This document shows, piece after piece, positions 1-7,937 of a DNA stretch of 32,461 bases. The notes beneath the pieces were generated by a model. That model searched no databases. It had not been told where the DNA came from and saw only the letters and a program-made list of their open reading frames with translations. Each line of letters begins with the position of its first letter. The first letter of the stretch is position 1. Origin of the DNA: DASQUP01 sp035641235. GTDB lineage: Bacteria > Actinomycetota > CADDZG01 > WHSQ01. The stretch is from contig DASQUP010000011.1 of NCBI GenBank assembly GCA_035641235.1, positions 1-32,461 of the forward strand, written 5' to 3'. Both the position numbers and the translations under genes were made by a program.

Positions 1-1
1 G

Positions 2-730
2 CAGCATCGGGGACTGGGCGAGCGCCAGAAGCAGGCCCGGTCCGCCCGGAGCTTCAGAGACGACCTCGGGATGGTCAACATCCACCTCCAGTTCCAGCCC
101 CACATCGGGACCCCGATCGTCAACCGCGCCGACGCCGAGGCGTCCCGCCTGTACCGGGAGGCCAAGAAGAACGGGGCCCAGGAGCCGTTCGAACGCCACT
201 GTGCAGATGCCTACGCCAAGATGCTGTCCGGCAACGGCAAGGGCCGCACGACCCGGCCCGAACTCGTCGTGCTCGTCAGTCACGACGTTGCTCAGCGGGG
301 CTGGACCGACGTCAAGGATGGTGAGTTCTGCAAGATCCCCGGTGTCGGACCTGTTCCTCCCGAGGTCGCAAAACAGATCGCTCAGGACGCGTTCCTGAAC
401 GGCGTGTTCTCCGACGGAGTAGACCTCCGGCACTTCAAACGGTGGACGAAAAACATCCCGGTCGACGTCCAGAAGGCACTGGAACTCGGGCCTCCTCCGG
501 ATTTCGACGGCGTGAAATGTGCCGACTGCGGCAACCGGTTCAGACCCGAACGCGATCACGTCCAACCCCGCAATGTCGGTGGGCCGTCCTCGACCACCAA
601 CCTCAAGTGGCGCTGCGATCCATGCCACGAGGACAAAACCAAACGCGATCGCAAAGCCGGCAAGCTGACCCCGCCGCCGCCGGATGGGAAACGTGGGCCA
701 CCCCCAGATGGTGAGCGCGGGCCGCCGTGA
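2..730 (+). CDS. DUF222 / HNH endonuclease domain protein (13E12 repeat family), 5' end outside window
   Basis: The reading frame is open from base 2, so the first ATG at 71 is probably internal and the gene starts before the window. The visible part matches the C-terminal half of actinobacterial DUF222-HNH proteins. Counting from the ATG at 71, a helical DUF222 remnant is followed from about residue 140 by an HNH module: 'PPPDFDGVKCADCG', then 'RDHVQPRNVGG', an Asn, and 'CDPCHEDKTKRDR'. This gives the two CxxC zinc pairs and the D-H/N/H active-site pattern. The tail is proline-rich with degenerate repeats (PPPPDGKRG, PPPDGERG). These proteins are usually multicopy in actinobacterial genomes; their substrate is generally unknown. 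It converges on hutI 43 bp away. Family call is firm; nuclease activity is inferred. Confidence 0.88.
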   Translation, partial: QHRGLGERQKQARSARSFRDDLGMVNIHLQFQPHIGTPIVNRADAEASRLYREAKKNGAQEPFERHCADAYAKMLSGNGKGRTTRPELVVLVSHDVAQRGWTDVKDGEFCKIPGVGPVPPEVAKQIAQDAFLNGVFSDGVDLRHFKRWTKNIPVDVQKALELGPPPDFDGVKCADCGNRFRPERDHVQPRNVGGPSSTTNLKWRCDPCHEDKTKRDRKAGKLTPPPPDGKRGPPPDGERGPP

Positions 731-773
731 TCCGGGACTCCGTAGGAGGAAACCAGCGACGCACTGGCATCGC

Positions 774-2024
774 TTACGTGGTCTTGATGCGCTCCTCTCC
801 TGCCGGAGACACATAGGCCAGCTCGCCGCCGCAGACCACGGCCAGCACGGGATCGTGATCGGGGCGGTACGGGACCGAATCGAAAGACGGCACATCCAGG
901 ACAACGACATCCGCCCGGCATCCCGGCGCAAGCCTGCCGATCCGCTCGTGCAGACCCAGCACGAAGGCAGCGTTCACGGTGGCGGCGACCAGAGCCTCAC
1001 GGGGCCGGAAACCGTACATGCGGCAGGCCAGCGCTATGACGAAGAGCATCGAGTGCAGCGGCGAGGTGCCGGGGTTGAGATCGGTCCCCAACGCAACGAT
1101 GGCTCCATCTTCGATCAGGCTTCGCGCCGGAGGCTTCTTGTTCTGCCGCAGAGTGAAGGTTGCTCCCGGCAAAAGGACAGCGGCGGTGTCGCTACCGGCG
1201 AGATCACCCACGGCCGCCGCCGACGTGTGGTTCAGATGATCCGCCGACGCGAGCCCCCACCTGGCTGCGAATGCCGCGCTCTGCCCGTCCTCGAGTTGAT
1301 CGGAGTGCACCCTCATCCGCAGGCCCAGCTCCTCCGACACTTGCGCAAGTCGCGCCGCATGTTCGAGTTGGAAGGCAATCGATTCCACGTAGATGTCGCA
1401 GGCGGACGCGAGCCCTTCCGACGCAACTCGGGGAAGGAGGACACTAGCTATCTCGCCGACCCACTCTCCCTCCGACTTGTCCCGTGGAACTGCATGCGCC
1501 GCCAGGCAGGTGGTGACTACGGTTTGGCGAACCCGCTCCCCCAGTGTGCGTGCAAGGCGGAGCTGACGCAGCTCGCCGTCGATGCTCAGTCCGTAGCCGG
1601 ACTTCGTTTCGAACGTTGTAGTTCCGCGCTGCAGCATCCTCGAGGCAAGATCCTCGGAAAAACTGAGGACCTCTTCGTCGGTGGCCTCAGCGAGAAGACG
1701 CGCCGAACGGTAGATGCCGCCTTCCTCGCGATGAAGGGTTTCGTAGCGCAATCCGGCAAGCCTTGCTGCATCCTCATCGGCGCGCCACCCGAAAAAAGGC
1801 AGATGTGTGTGGGGGTCGACGAACCCCGGCACCACGGTGCATCCGCGCGCGTCGATCGTGACGTCCGCATCGCCTCCGTCCCCTACCGAGGCGATGGCTG
1901 TTTCCTCACAGACCAGAGATGCTCGGTTCAGCGGCTCGACTGCTGCCAGCTCCGCCCCCCGAAGGGGCGCCGGCTCGGCGAACGTATACAACTCGTCCGC
2001 ATCGACTATCGCGAGGGAGCCCAT
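774..2024 (-). CDS. hutI: Imidazolonepropionase
   Basis: Amidohydrolase-fold enzyme (416 aa) that hydrolyses imidazolone-5-propionate to N-formimino-L-glutamate, the third step of histidine degradation in the cytoplasm. Visible motifs are the metal-binding 'GFVDPHTHLPFFGWRADE', 'TTTFETKSGYGLS', 'AHAVP', a mid-protein His in 'MRVHSDQLEDGQSAA', 'SADHLNHTS', and the C-terminal metal Asp in 'ALGTDLNPGTSP'. The usual HutI 'GDR..E' is 'GWRADE' here, a modest divergence. Length is normal for the family. The ATG at 2024 directly follows the TGA of the upstream hydrolase gene (no gap), and an AGAGGG Shine-Dalgarno lies in that gene's tail, so translation is probably coupled. hutH, hutU and hutG/F are not in the window, so the pathway is only partly visible. 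Confidence 0.9.
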   Translation of the reverse strand: MGSLAIVDADELYTFAEPAPLRGAELAAVEPLNRASLVCEETAIASVGDGGDADVTIDARGCTVVPGFVDPHTHLPFFGWRADEDAARLAGLRYETLHREEGGIYRSARLLAEATDEEVLSFSEDLASRMLQRGTTTFETKSGYGLSIDGELRQLRLARTLGERVRQTVVTTCLAAHAVPRDKSEGEWVGEIASVLLPRVASEGLASACDIYVESIAFQLEHAARLAQVSEELGLRMRVHSDQLEDGQSAAFAARWGLASADHLNHTSAAAVGDLAGSDTAAVLLPGATFTLRQNKKPPARSLIEDGAIVALGTDLNPGTSPLHSMLFVIALACRMYGFRPREALVAATVNAAFVLGLHERIGRLAPGCRADVVVLDVPSFDSVPYRPDHDPVLAVVCGGELAYVSPAGEERIKTT

Positions 2025-3038
2025 TCAGGACCCTCTGCTTTCCCCGCGCGGCTTCTTCCGGTAGCGGTAGGCCCCGTCGTCACCCAGTTGCTCGACCTCG
2101 CCCCGCTTGACCAAATAGACGAGGTGGGCGAGCGCCTCTCCGAGCGCCAACCGGCGCTGGAAGTTGAGCAGTGTCGATCCGAAGATCCCGTCGGTGATCT
2201 CGTCGAGCGAATGCGGCTCCCTTCTGACCACCTGAAGGATCGACCCCAGCCGGCGATCGTGGTGTCGCACAACGGATCGAGCGCGCGCACCTCCGTCGGA
2301 GAAGGGGCGACCGTGACCTGGAAGGACGAGGCCGGGATCGAGTTGTTCGATCTTCCTCAATGAGCCGAGAAAATCTCCCAGCGGGTCACCGTCACCGTGA
2401 TAGTCGATGTGTGGGGTGATCGTCCCGAGGAGGTGATCACCTGAGATCAACAGCCGGTCGGCGGCGGCCCACAGGCACACATGCGAGCGCGAGTGTCCCG
2501 GCGTGTGAACGATCGTCCAGGACCGATCACCTACCCGGAACTCGTCACGATCGTTGAGTGTCCGCGTCGCTTCGATGATTCCGGTGAGGAAGGCAGACCA
2601 GTCGACGAAACCGGTAAGCTCCTGGAGGTCGTTGCCACCTATCCCATGGCCCGCCAGGAGAGCGCGGATTCGTTCGCGCGCCGCGACCGGGTCGCGGTAG
2701 AAGTCGAGCTCTTCACGGCTGCTCGAGTGAATCCAGACTTCGCAACCGGTCTCGTCGACCAGACGGCCGGCCAACCCAAAATGGTCGGGGTGAGGGTGCG
2801 TCAGGATCAGCCGACGAACGTCAGAGAGTTCGAATCCAACCGCACGGAGGGCAGCCTCCAGGTGGTCGAGTTCGTGCCCAGTCTCCACAGCGGGATCCCT
2901 GGCACCACAATCAACGAGGATGACGCCCTCGTCGTCGGCGAGCGCGTATGCATTTACACGGTCTAGGCCGGGCCAGGGCAACGGAAGGACGAGGCGAAAT
3001 ACGCCGGGTGCTGGTTCGCGGCGGCGATGCTGGATCAC
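2025..3038 (-). CDS. Metallo-beta-lactamase-fold hydrolase
   Basis: A 337-aa MBL-fold protein. The zinc signature HxHxDH is clear as 'THPHPDH' (H81, H83, D85, H86), followed by 'HTPGHSRSHVCLW' (third metal His) and 'LISGDHLLG' (bridging Asp), then a 'LPGHGRPF' late His. The C-terminal ~80 residues form a helical, winged-helix-like extension ('HSLDEITDGIF...AHLVYLVKRGEVEQ') typical of the LACTB2/RNase Z-like hydrolase subgroup, which often act on thioesters or nucleic acids. The substrate cannot be read from sequence. It lies between dodecin (15-bp gap) and hutI (0 gap) on the same strand, so the three are probably one transcript. Glyoxalase-II-like or thioesterase roles are alternatives. Confidence 0.88.
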   Translation of the reverse strand: MIQHRRREPAPGVFRLVLPLPWPGLDRVNAYALADDEGVILVDCGARDPAVETGHELDHLEAALRAVGFELSDVRRLILTHPHPDHFGLAGRLVDETGCEVWIHSSSREELDFYRDPVAARERIRALLAGHGIGGNDLQELTGFVDWSAFLTGIIEATRTLNDRDEFRVGDRSWTIVHTPGHSRSHVCLWAAADRLLISGDHLLGTITPHIDYHGDGDPLGDFLGSLRKIEQLDPGLVLPGHGRPFSDGGARARSVVRHHDRRLGSILQVVRREPHSLDEITDGIFGSTLLNFQRRLALGEALAHLVYLVKRGEVEQLGDDGAYRYRKKPRGESRGS

Positions 3039-3053
3039 CGGTCTCGAGCGGGC

Positions 3054-3263
3054 CTACTCGTGAAGGTGTTCTTTGACGACAAACGAGACTCGGACGAGCA
3101 CCCTGTACGAGATGTCCTCTTCACCGACGATCCCGTCGATGCGTTCGATCTCGAAGGACGACACCCCTTGGAGCGTCAGTTTCGCTCGGCCAACTGCCTC
3201 CTCGACGGCATGCTCGATCGTTGATCCGGTTGCAGTTAGATCGATGGACTTCTCAACGGACAC
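3054..3263 (-). CDS. Dodecin family flavin-binding protein
   Basis: A 69-residue protein with the dodecin pattern: 'MSVEKSIDLTATGSTIEHAVEEAVGRAKLTL' then 'SFEIERIDGIV', ending in the strand 'YRVLVRVSFVVKEHL'. Dodecins assemble into hollow dodecamers that bind riboflavin, FMN or related flavins and are thought to buffer free flavin. The start is GTG at 3263, preceded by an AAGGAG Shine-Dalgarno about 7 bases upstream. It is the first gene of a probable dodecin-MBL-hutI transcript, with a long apparently non-coding leader region upstream (3264-3698). Size and the beta-alpha-beta-beta layout fit the family well; the flavin-stacking Trp of archaeal dodecin is not conserved at an obvious position, as in many bacterial members. 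Confidence 0.87.
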   Translation of the reverse strand: MSVEKSIDLTATGSTIEHAVEEAVGRAKLTLQGVSSFEIERIDGIVGEEDISYRVLVRVSFVVKEHLHE

Positions 3264-3698
3264 GCGCTGCTCCTTGCTTGGAACGCCGATCCTCTAGCTG
3301 GCCGCACAGCCTACTTGGATCGGTCGAGGGGAGAGATAAACGTAGGAGTCGTAGCGCACGTTACGGCGGGCCGCGAGCGGGGGCGGCATCGGTCGCCGGT
3401 CGCCAACTTGCCCCGGGATAAGGCGAGCCACCACTTGAGATCCGGAACGCGGAAATTAGGGCCCGTAGGACCTGACATCCATGCGCACGCTCTGTCGCCC
3501 ATCATCACGACCTTTCGGGGCCGGCGGCTGCTTTCCCCCTCTTGTTCGGCATCCTGCCACCCTCTCCTTCCCGGCAATCCTCCGCTCCGCGCGCTATCTA
3601 CCGGAATGCGTTGTTTTTGCCCGAAAGAAAAATGGCGCTCGCGAGCATGGTCGCACTGCTGGCGCTTCAAGTAAAACGGCGAGGACAACTACCAAAAA
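3264..3698. other. 435-bp stretch without a recognisable gene
   Basis: This lies between the glutamate dehydrogenase stop (minus strand, upstream side) and the dodecin start. No reading frame here has a convincing start, Shine-Dalgarno or family similarity; the longest minus-strand frame (3311-3688) begins at TTG and has low-complexity, arginine-rich content typical of chance frames in GC-rich DNA. An AT-rich patch around 3610-3645 is a plausible place for a minus-strand promoter serving dodecin-MBL-hutI. No tRNA, terminator with a T-tract, or named riboswitch was recognised. Confidence 0.5.
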
Positions 3699-4988
3699 TT
3701 ACACGTACCCGCGGATCTCCGCGGCGTGAGCCACCCTCTCCACCGAGATGTCGAACGCCGCGTCCCTGAGAGGCAGCTCGTGATCTGTCGCGTAAGAGAA
3801 GACTTGTTCCGAGGCTTTCTTCATTCTCTTCTTGAGTTCAAAGTTGACGTTGTCCAGCTCCCATCGGAACTGCTGGATGTTCTGAACCCACTCGAAATAC
3901 GAGACCGTCACCCCGCCGCAGTTCGCGAGGATGTCCGGCACCACCTTTACTCCCCTGGCTTCGAGAATCTGATCCGCAGCGGGTGTGGTTGGGCCATTGG
4001 CCGCCTCGACGATCACCTTCGCCTTCACCCTGTCGGAGTTCCCAGTGTTGATGACGCCGTGAATCGCCGCGGGGATGAGGATGTCGCAGTCGAGTTCTAG
4101 AAGCTCTTCATTGGTCACCTGATCGCCATCTCCGTAGGAGGCTACGGAGATGGAGTCCTTCATGTGATCCCTGAGCTTCGCCACGTCCAATCCACGTGGG
4201 TTGTACGTACCACCCCCGACATCGGATACGCCAACGATGGTGGCACCCAGTTCCTGCCCGATCGCCGATGTCCAGTAGCCCACGTTGCCGAATCCCTGGA
4301 CCACGATCCGAGCGTTCTTCCAATCGACTCCGAGCCGTTTCGCCGCCTCACGGGCACAGATGACCACACCGTGTCCGGTCGCCTCCTCGCGCCCCGGCGA
4401 ACCTCCAAGCTCAACGGGTTTCCCAGTCACTATGGCCGGCTCGTAGCCGTACTTCTTTCCGTACGCGTCCATCATCCATGCCATTGTCTGAGCGTTCGTC
4501 CCCATGTCGGGAGCGGGGATGTCGCGGTGTACGCCTATGACGTACGAGATCATTGCCGTGAAGCTCCGTGTCAGTCGCTGGAGCTCCTCCCGTGACAGGA
4601 CCCCGGGCTCGCATTGAACTCCACCCTTCGCTCCGCCGAACGGGACATCGATCAGTGCGTTCTTCCACGTCATCAGCGCGGCAAGCGCGCGGACCTCATC
4701 CAGGTCTGCCGACTCGTGATATCGCACCCCGCCCTTGTATGGTCCGCGGGCGCCGTTGTGCTGGATCCGATAGCCGCGAAAGACCTCGAGCCGTCCGTCG
4801 TCCATCCGCACCGGAATCTGAACGGCCAGCTCGCGATACGACGACGACAACACAGCCCGCATATCGTCGCTGAGCTTCAGGCGGTCGGCTGCACTGTGAA
4901 AGAAGTAGGTGGCGGCCTCGTACGGACTCATATCGTCCCGCAGGGCTACAGGAGCAACTATGGTGGGCGTGGTCGGTCCGTTGTTCAC
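3699..4988 (-). CDS. gdhA: Glutamate dehydrogenase (Glu/Leu/Phe/Val dehydrogenase family)
   Basis: A 429-aa hexameric-type glutamate dehydrogenase interconverting L-glutamate and 2-oxoglutarate plus ammonia with NAD(P). The N-terminal substrate domain has 'RGPYKGGVRYH' (K85), 'MTWKNALIDVPFGGAKGGV' (K109 and catalytic K121) and 'PAPDMGTNAQTMAWMMDAY'. The C-terminal Rossmann domain has 'ATGHGVVICAREAA', 'VVQGFGNVGYWTS' (GxGxxG) and 'NCGGVTVSYFEWVQNIQQ'. The start is GTG at 4988 with GGGGAGGAAC immediately upstream. Length and motifs match catabolic GdhA of this class. It probably drains glutamate made by the hut pathway, given hutI nearby on the same strand, though a 435-bp gap separates it from dodecin. 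Cofactor preference is not determined. A leucine dehydrogenase role is less likely given length. Confidence 0.92.
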   Translation of the reverse strand: MNNGPTTPTIVAPVALRDDMSPYEAATYFFHSAADRLKLSDDMRAVLSSSYRELAVQIPVRMDDGRLEVFRGYRIQHNGARGPYKGGVRYHESADLDEVRALAALMTWKNALIDVPFGGAKGGVQCEPGVLSREELQRLTRSFTAMISYVIGVHRDIPAPDMGTNAQTMAWMMDAYGKKYGYEPAIVTGKPVELGGSPGREEATGHGVVICAREAAKRLGVDWKNARIVVQGFGNVGYWTSAIGQELGATIVGVSDVGGGTYNPRGLDVAKLRDHMKDSISVASYGDGDQVTNEELLELDCDILIPAAIHGVINTGNSDRVKAKVIVEAANGPTTPAADQILEARGVKVVPDILANCGGVTVSYFEWVQNIQQFRWELDNVNFELKKRMKKASEQVFSYATDHELPLRDAAFDISVERVAHAAEIRGYV

Positions 4989-5118
4989 GGTTCCTCCCCG
5001 GTCGTCCTCTGTACCGATGAGCTTAGCTTGCTCAAGGAATAGTCTCTGGGGAGCCGCGCCCCGGGCTCAGGTTTACGACGAGCCGCGGATGGCTTTGCCC
5101 GACGTTGGAGGGGACGAC

Positions 5119-6045
5119 GTGAAGATCGCAGTGTTTGGCACCGGCGGGGTGGGTGGTTATTTCGGCGGCCGGCTCGCCAGGGCCGGGGCGGACGTCCACT
5201 TGATTGCTCGCGGCAACCATTTGCAGTCGCTGCGCGACGAGGGCCTTCGGGTGCGCAGCGTGACGGGTGACTTTGAAGTCGCGCTCCCCGCTACCGACGA
5301 TCCGTCCGACATTGGTCCCTGTGACTTCGTCTTCTTTACCGTGAAGTCGTTTCACACCGAGAGCGCTGCCTCGCAACTCCCGCCGCTCATCGGGGCCGAC
5401 ACAGCCGTGGTCTCGTTTCAGAACGGCGTGGATAACGAGAGCAAGATCGCGAGTGCGGTGGGCGATCCTCACGTAATGGGAGGAATCGCATACATCTTTG
5501 CCGAGATAGCCGAGCCCGGTGTGATCGCGCATACCGGAGGCCCGGCAACGCTCGTTTTCGGCGAAATGGATGGAACGCGCAGCGAACGGGGAGAACTTTT
5601 GTTGAGGCAATGTTCTGAGGCTGGGATCGGTGCCGAGCTCTCAGAGAACATCCGAGCCGGTCTATGGTCGAAGTTCGCCTTCATTTGCGCGATGGCGGGG
5701 ACTACTTCCGTCGTACGACTCCCGTTGGGCGAGATCCGCTCCACTGCAGAGTCCTGGGCCCTCTTCCGCAGGATCCTGGAGGAGGTCCACTCAGTTGCTG
5801 CTGCAGAGGGCGTCGCTCTCCCGTCGGACACACCAGCTCGCCAGCTCGCGTTTGCAGAATCTCTGGAGCCAGGGGGGTACTCGTCGCTCCACTTCGACAT
5901 GACACACGGGAGGCCGATGGAGCTCGAGGCCCTCCACGGGACGGTGGTCAGATTGGGACGGAAGAACGGCGTGCCCATTCCTATGACCGAAGCCGTTTAC
6001 GCCATGTTGAAACCATGGGCGGTGCGGAATAAGACTCCGGACTGA
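5119..6045 (+). CDS. panE: 2-dehydropantoate 2-reductase family protein
   Basis: A ketopantoate reductase fold (308 aa from the chosen start) that would reduce 2-dehydropantoate to pantoate with NADPH in pantothenate/CoA synthesis. Seen are the Rossmann 'KIAVFGTGGVGGYFGGRLARAG', 'FFTVKSFHT' (K), 'SFQNGVDNE' (N) and the helical domain 'AGLWSKFAFICAMAGTTSV' (catalytic Lys). The frame is open back to 4909, but GTG 5119 is preceded by GGAGGGG at a good distance and begins right at the Rossmann strand; ATG 5089 is the alternative. It diverges from gdhA across 130 bp and is followed by the permease gene. PanE-like paralogues with other keto-acid substrates are common in actinobacteria, so the symbol is tentative while the fold is firm. 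Confidence 0.82.
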   Translation: MKIAVFGTGGVGGYFGGRLARAGADVHLIARGNHLQSLRDEGLRVRSVTGDFEVALPATDDPSDIGPCDFVFFTVKSFHTESAASQLPPLIGADTAVVSFQNGVDNESKIASAVGDPHVMGGIAYIFAEIAEPGVIAHTGGPATLVFGEMDGTRSERGELLLRQCSEAGIGAELSENIRAGLWSKFAFICAMAGTTSVVRLPLGEIRSTAESWALFRRILEEVHSVAAAEGVALPSDTPARQLAFAESLEPGGYSSLHFDMTHGRPMELEALHGTVVRLGRKNGVPIPMTEAVYAMLKPWAVRNKTPD

Positions 6046-6100
6046 CCTCGTCTCCGGACAGGTCGGCGCTAACCTCGGAGCCTTCCTTGCGGCCATCCTC

Positions 6101-6940
6101 TTGGGTGCCTCGGTCGTGGCCGTGCGAGCTGCGGTGAAGGACATACCCCCTCTTGACCTGGCCGTTCTGCGCTTCGGGCAGGGAGCTGCAATCTTGTTGC
6201 TCGTGCTGGCGATTGGTGCCCGCGAGCGGCTCAGAGTTGCCCGCCGGGACATCCCCTTTCTCGCCCTCTTGGGTGCAATCTTCTTCTCGGCTTTTCCCCT
6301 GACGTTCAATACAGCACTGAAGTTCACGGAGGCGTCGCGCGGTGCAGTTGTCATTGCGACGCTGCCCGTATGGAGCATCATCCTTGGCAGACTCCTTGCC
6401 GGGGAACGATTGCACACGCGCCAGACCCTCGGGGTGCTTTTGACTGTTGCAGGCGTGGCCCTTGCCATTGGGACCGCGAGCACGCAGGCCGGCAAGGATG
6501 CTCTCCTGGGTGATGCGCTGATGCTCGTGACCGCGTTCCTCGGCGCGCTCTACGGCGTCCTAGCCAAACGTGCCCTAAAGTCGTACTCAGCACTGACGGT
6601 AACGACGTACTCCATGGGCATAGGGACGATACTCCTGTTGCCGGCGGCGCTCCCCGGGGGACTAACGGGCGCCGGAAGCTCGGTTCGATTGGTGCTTTTC
6701 TTGGGCGTCTTGGGAGGCGCGCTCGCGTTCTCTCTGTGGACCTCGGCGCTGTCGCATTTATCTCCGACGAGCGTTGCGGTCTACATCAACGTCAACCCGA
6801 TGGTCGCTGCGCTCCTCGGAATCCTGCTTCTGTCGGAACGCGTCGAGCCCATCTTCTTCGCTGGATTCGTCGCAGTTGTGTGCGGTGTTTACCTTGTCAA
6901 CGTTGTGCCCTCGAATCGAGGGACCAGATCACGACAGTGA
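6101..6940 (+). CDS. DMT superfamily permease (EamA domains)
   Basis: A membrane protein with about ten hydrophobic helices in two EamA repeats, of the drug/metabolite transporter superfamily; members export amino acids or other metabolites. Examples are 'LDLAVLRFGQGAAILLLVLAI' in repeat 1 and 'SPTSVAVYINVNPMVAALLGILLL' with 'SERVEP' in repeat 2, the classic EamA C-terminal signature. TTG 6101 is the only canonical start after the in-frame stop at 6008, and has no Shine-Dalgarno. The first membrane helix actually appears to begin upstream, at about 6071 (NLGAFLAAILLGAS), so the true start is uncertain. It follows panE by 55 bp and overlaps the patatin gene by 12 bp at the 3' end. The substrate is unknown. 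Confidence 0.85.
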   Translation: MGASVVAVRAAVKDIPPLDLAVLRFGQGAAILLLVLAIGARERLRVARRDIPFLALLGAIFFSAFPLTFNTALKFTEASRGAVVIATLPVWSIILGRLLAGERLHTRQTLGVLLTVAGVALAIGTASTQAGKDALLGDALMLVTAFLGALYGVLAKRALKSYSALTVTTYSMGIGTILLLPAALPGGLTGAGSSVRLVLFLGVLGGALAFSLWTSALSHLSPTSVAVYINVNPMVAALLGILLLSERVEPIFFAGFVAVVCGVYLVNVVPSNRGTRSRQ

Positions 6941-7867
6941 CGTAGCCGGTGGTGGAAACTCGCCCGTGCTCGGTCGCGTGAAGAAACGGTCGGCCGTCTC
7001 GTATGCGAGCTGTATGAGCCGGGACGAGTATTCGAGCGACGCCAGCGGCACGTGGAAATCGAGGCGCGGCAGGGGGACGGGTATCACACGAGCCGTTTCC
7101 TGAAGGAAGGGGAGTTCGATCCGGAATCTGTTTCCGCGCGCGAGCGTGAAGGCGTGCATTAGGTAATCGAGTGGTCGGTTCAGGTCACGCCGCCTGTGGT
7201 TTACCGCAGTGGTGTCGAGCACATAGACGGTACTGGCGCCCATCGCCAGGGCAGGCGCCACCGGCACGTTGTTCGCAACTCCCCCATCGATGTACTGCCG
7301 GCCGTCGATGAGAACCGGCGGATAGACACCCGGGAGGGCGGTTGATGCGAGCAGCGCGGGGATGACGGCTCCCGATGTGAATACTCGTTCCTCACCGGTC
7401 TCGAGGTCTGCGCCGATAACCGCAAGCGGAATTCGAGCGTCCTCGAACCTAACGTCGCCGAGACCACCTAAAATGATCCTCCTGATCCCGCTGTTCTCGA
7501 AGATCCGATCCCCCCTCATAAGGAATCTCGTCCACGGTGCCCTGAATCGAGAGGGAGGGAAGAGGTCGTCCTTGGCGAGCGCCTTCCAAATGGATTCGAG
7601 CTTTATTGATCCCTCTGCCGTGGGATCGAAGGCGATGAACGCCGCATTTAGAGCCCCCACGGACGTGCCGACGACGAGTTCGGGGACGATCCCGCGTTCG
7701 AACATGGCCTTGATCGCACCGACCTGAAGGGCGCCGAGTGGCCCGCCGCCGGAGAGGACGAAAGCGACCTTTTCTTTTCGGCGAGAAGCTAGCTCCTTTC
7801 GGCGAGAAGCTAGGCGTCGCAGCCACTGAGCTCGAGAGGGCTGCGACCTCGGTCCTCTATCGCTCAT
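6929..7867 (-). CDS. Patatin-like phospholipase
   Basis: A 312-aa patatin-fold serine lipid hydrolase. It shows the oxyanion glycine loop 'VLSGGGPLGALQVG' (residues 37-50), the nucleophile elbow 'GTSVG' (S69) and the dyad Asp in 'YIDGGVANN' (D194). Family members cleave acyl esters of phospholipids or neutral lipids, often at the membrane, but no signal peptide or membrane helix is visible. A basic 32-residue extension precedes the domain and contains an exact tandem duplication of LASRRKE (residues 19-25 and 26-32). The ATG at 7867 lacks a good Shine-Dalgarno, so the extension may be shorter in life. It is the last gene of the minus-strand run from the receiver protein and overlaps the permease gene end by 12 bp. 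Confidence 0.9.
   Translation of the reverse strand: MSDRGPRSQPSRAQWLRRLASRRKELASRRKEKVAFVLSGGGPLGALQVGAIKAMFERGIVPELVVGTSVGALNAAFIAFDPTAEGSIKLESIWKALAKDDLFPPSRFRAPWTRFLMRGDRIFENSGIRRIILGGLGDVRFEDARIPLAVIGADLETGEERVFTSGAVIPALLASTALPGVYPPVLIDGRQYIDGGVANNVPVAPALAMGASTVYVLDTTAVNHRRRDLNRPLDYLMHAFTLARGNRFRIELPFLQETARVIPVPLPRLDFHVPLASLEYSSRLIQLAYETADRFFTRPSTGEFPPPATSLS
7776..7813. repeat. Tandem 21-bp duplication in the patatin N-terminus
   Basis: The 17-mer tttcggcgagaagctag occurs at 7776-7792 and again at 7797-7813, a period of 21 bp. It keeps frame and duplicates seven residues (LASRRKE) of the basic N-terminal extension of the patatin protein. The near-identity at DNA level suggests a recent slippage or duplication. 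Confidence 0.9.
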
Positions 7868-7937
7868 ATCTCATAGTCGGTCCAAAACAGCTTTATGTGA
7901 ACCGGGGTCAGCCGTTTAGTTCTGTCGGGCTCCTAAA

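Noticed and set aside
71..730. ATG 71 as the true start of the DUF222/HNH gene
   Set aside because: The frame is open to base 2 with family-like sequence upstream (ARSFRDDLGM), so the gene is cut by the window edge.
684..2363. 559-codon plus-strand open frame
   Set aside because: It lies antisense to hutI and the MBL gene, whose motifs are complete on the minus strand; long shadow frames are normal in GC-rich DNA.
2826..2842. T-loop-like gttcgaatcc
   Set aside because: It lies within the MBL coding region and no cloverleaf can be drawn around it.
3311..3688. 125-codon minus-strand frame in the gene-free stretch
   Set aside because: TTG start without Shine-Dalgarno, no recognisable motif and biased chance composition.
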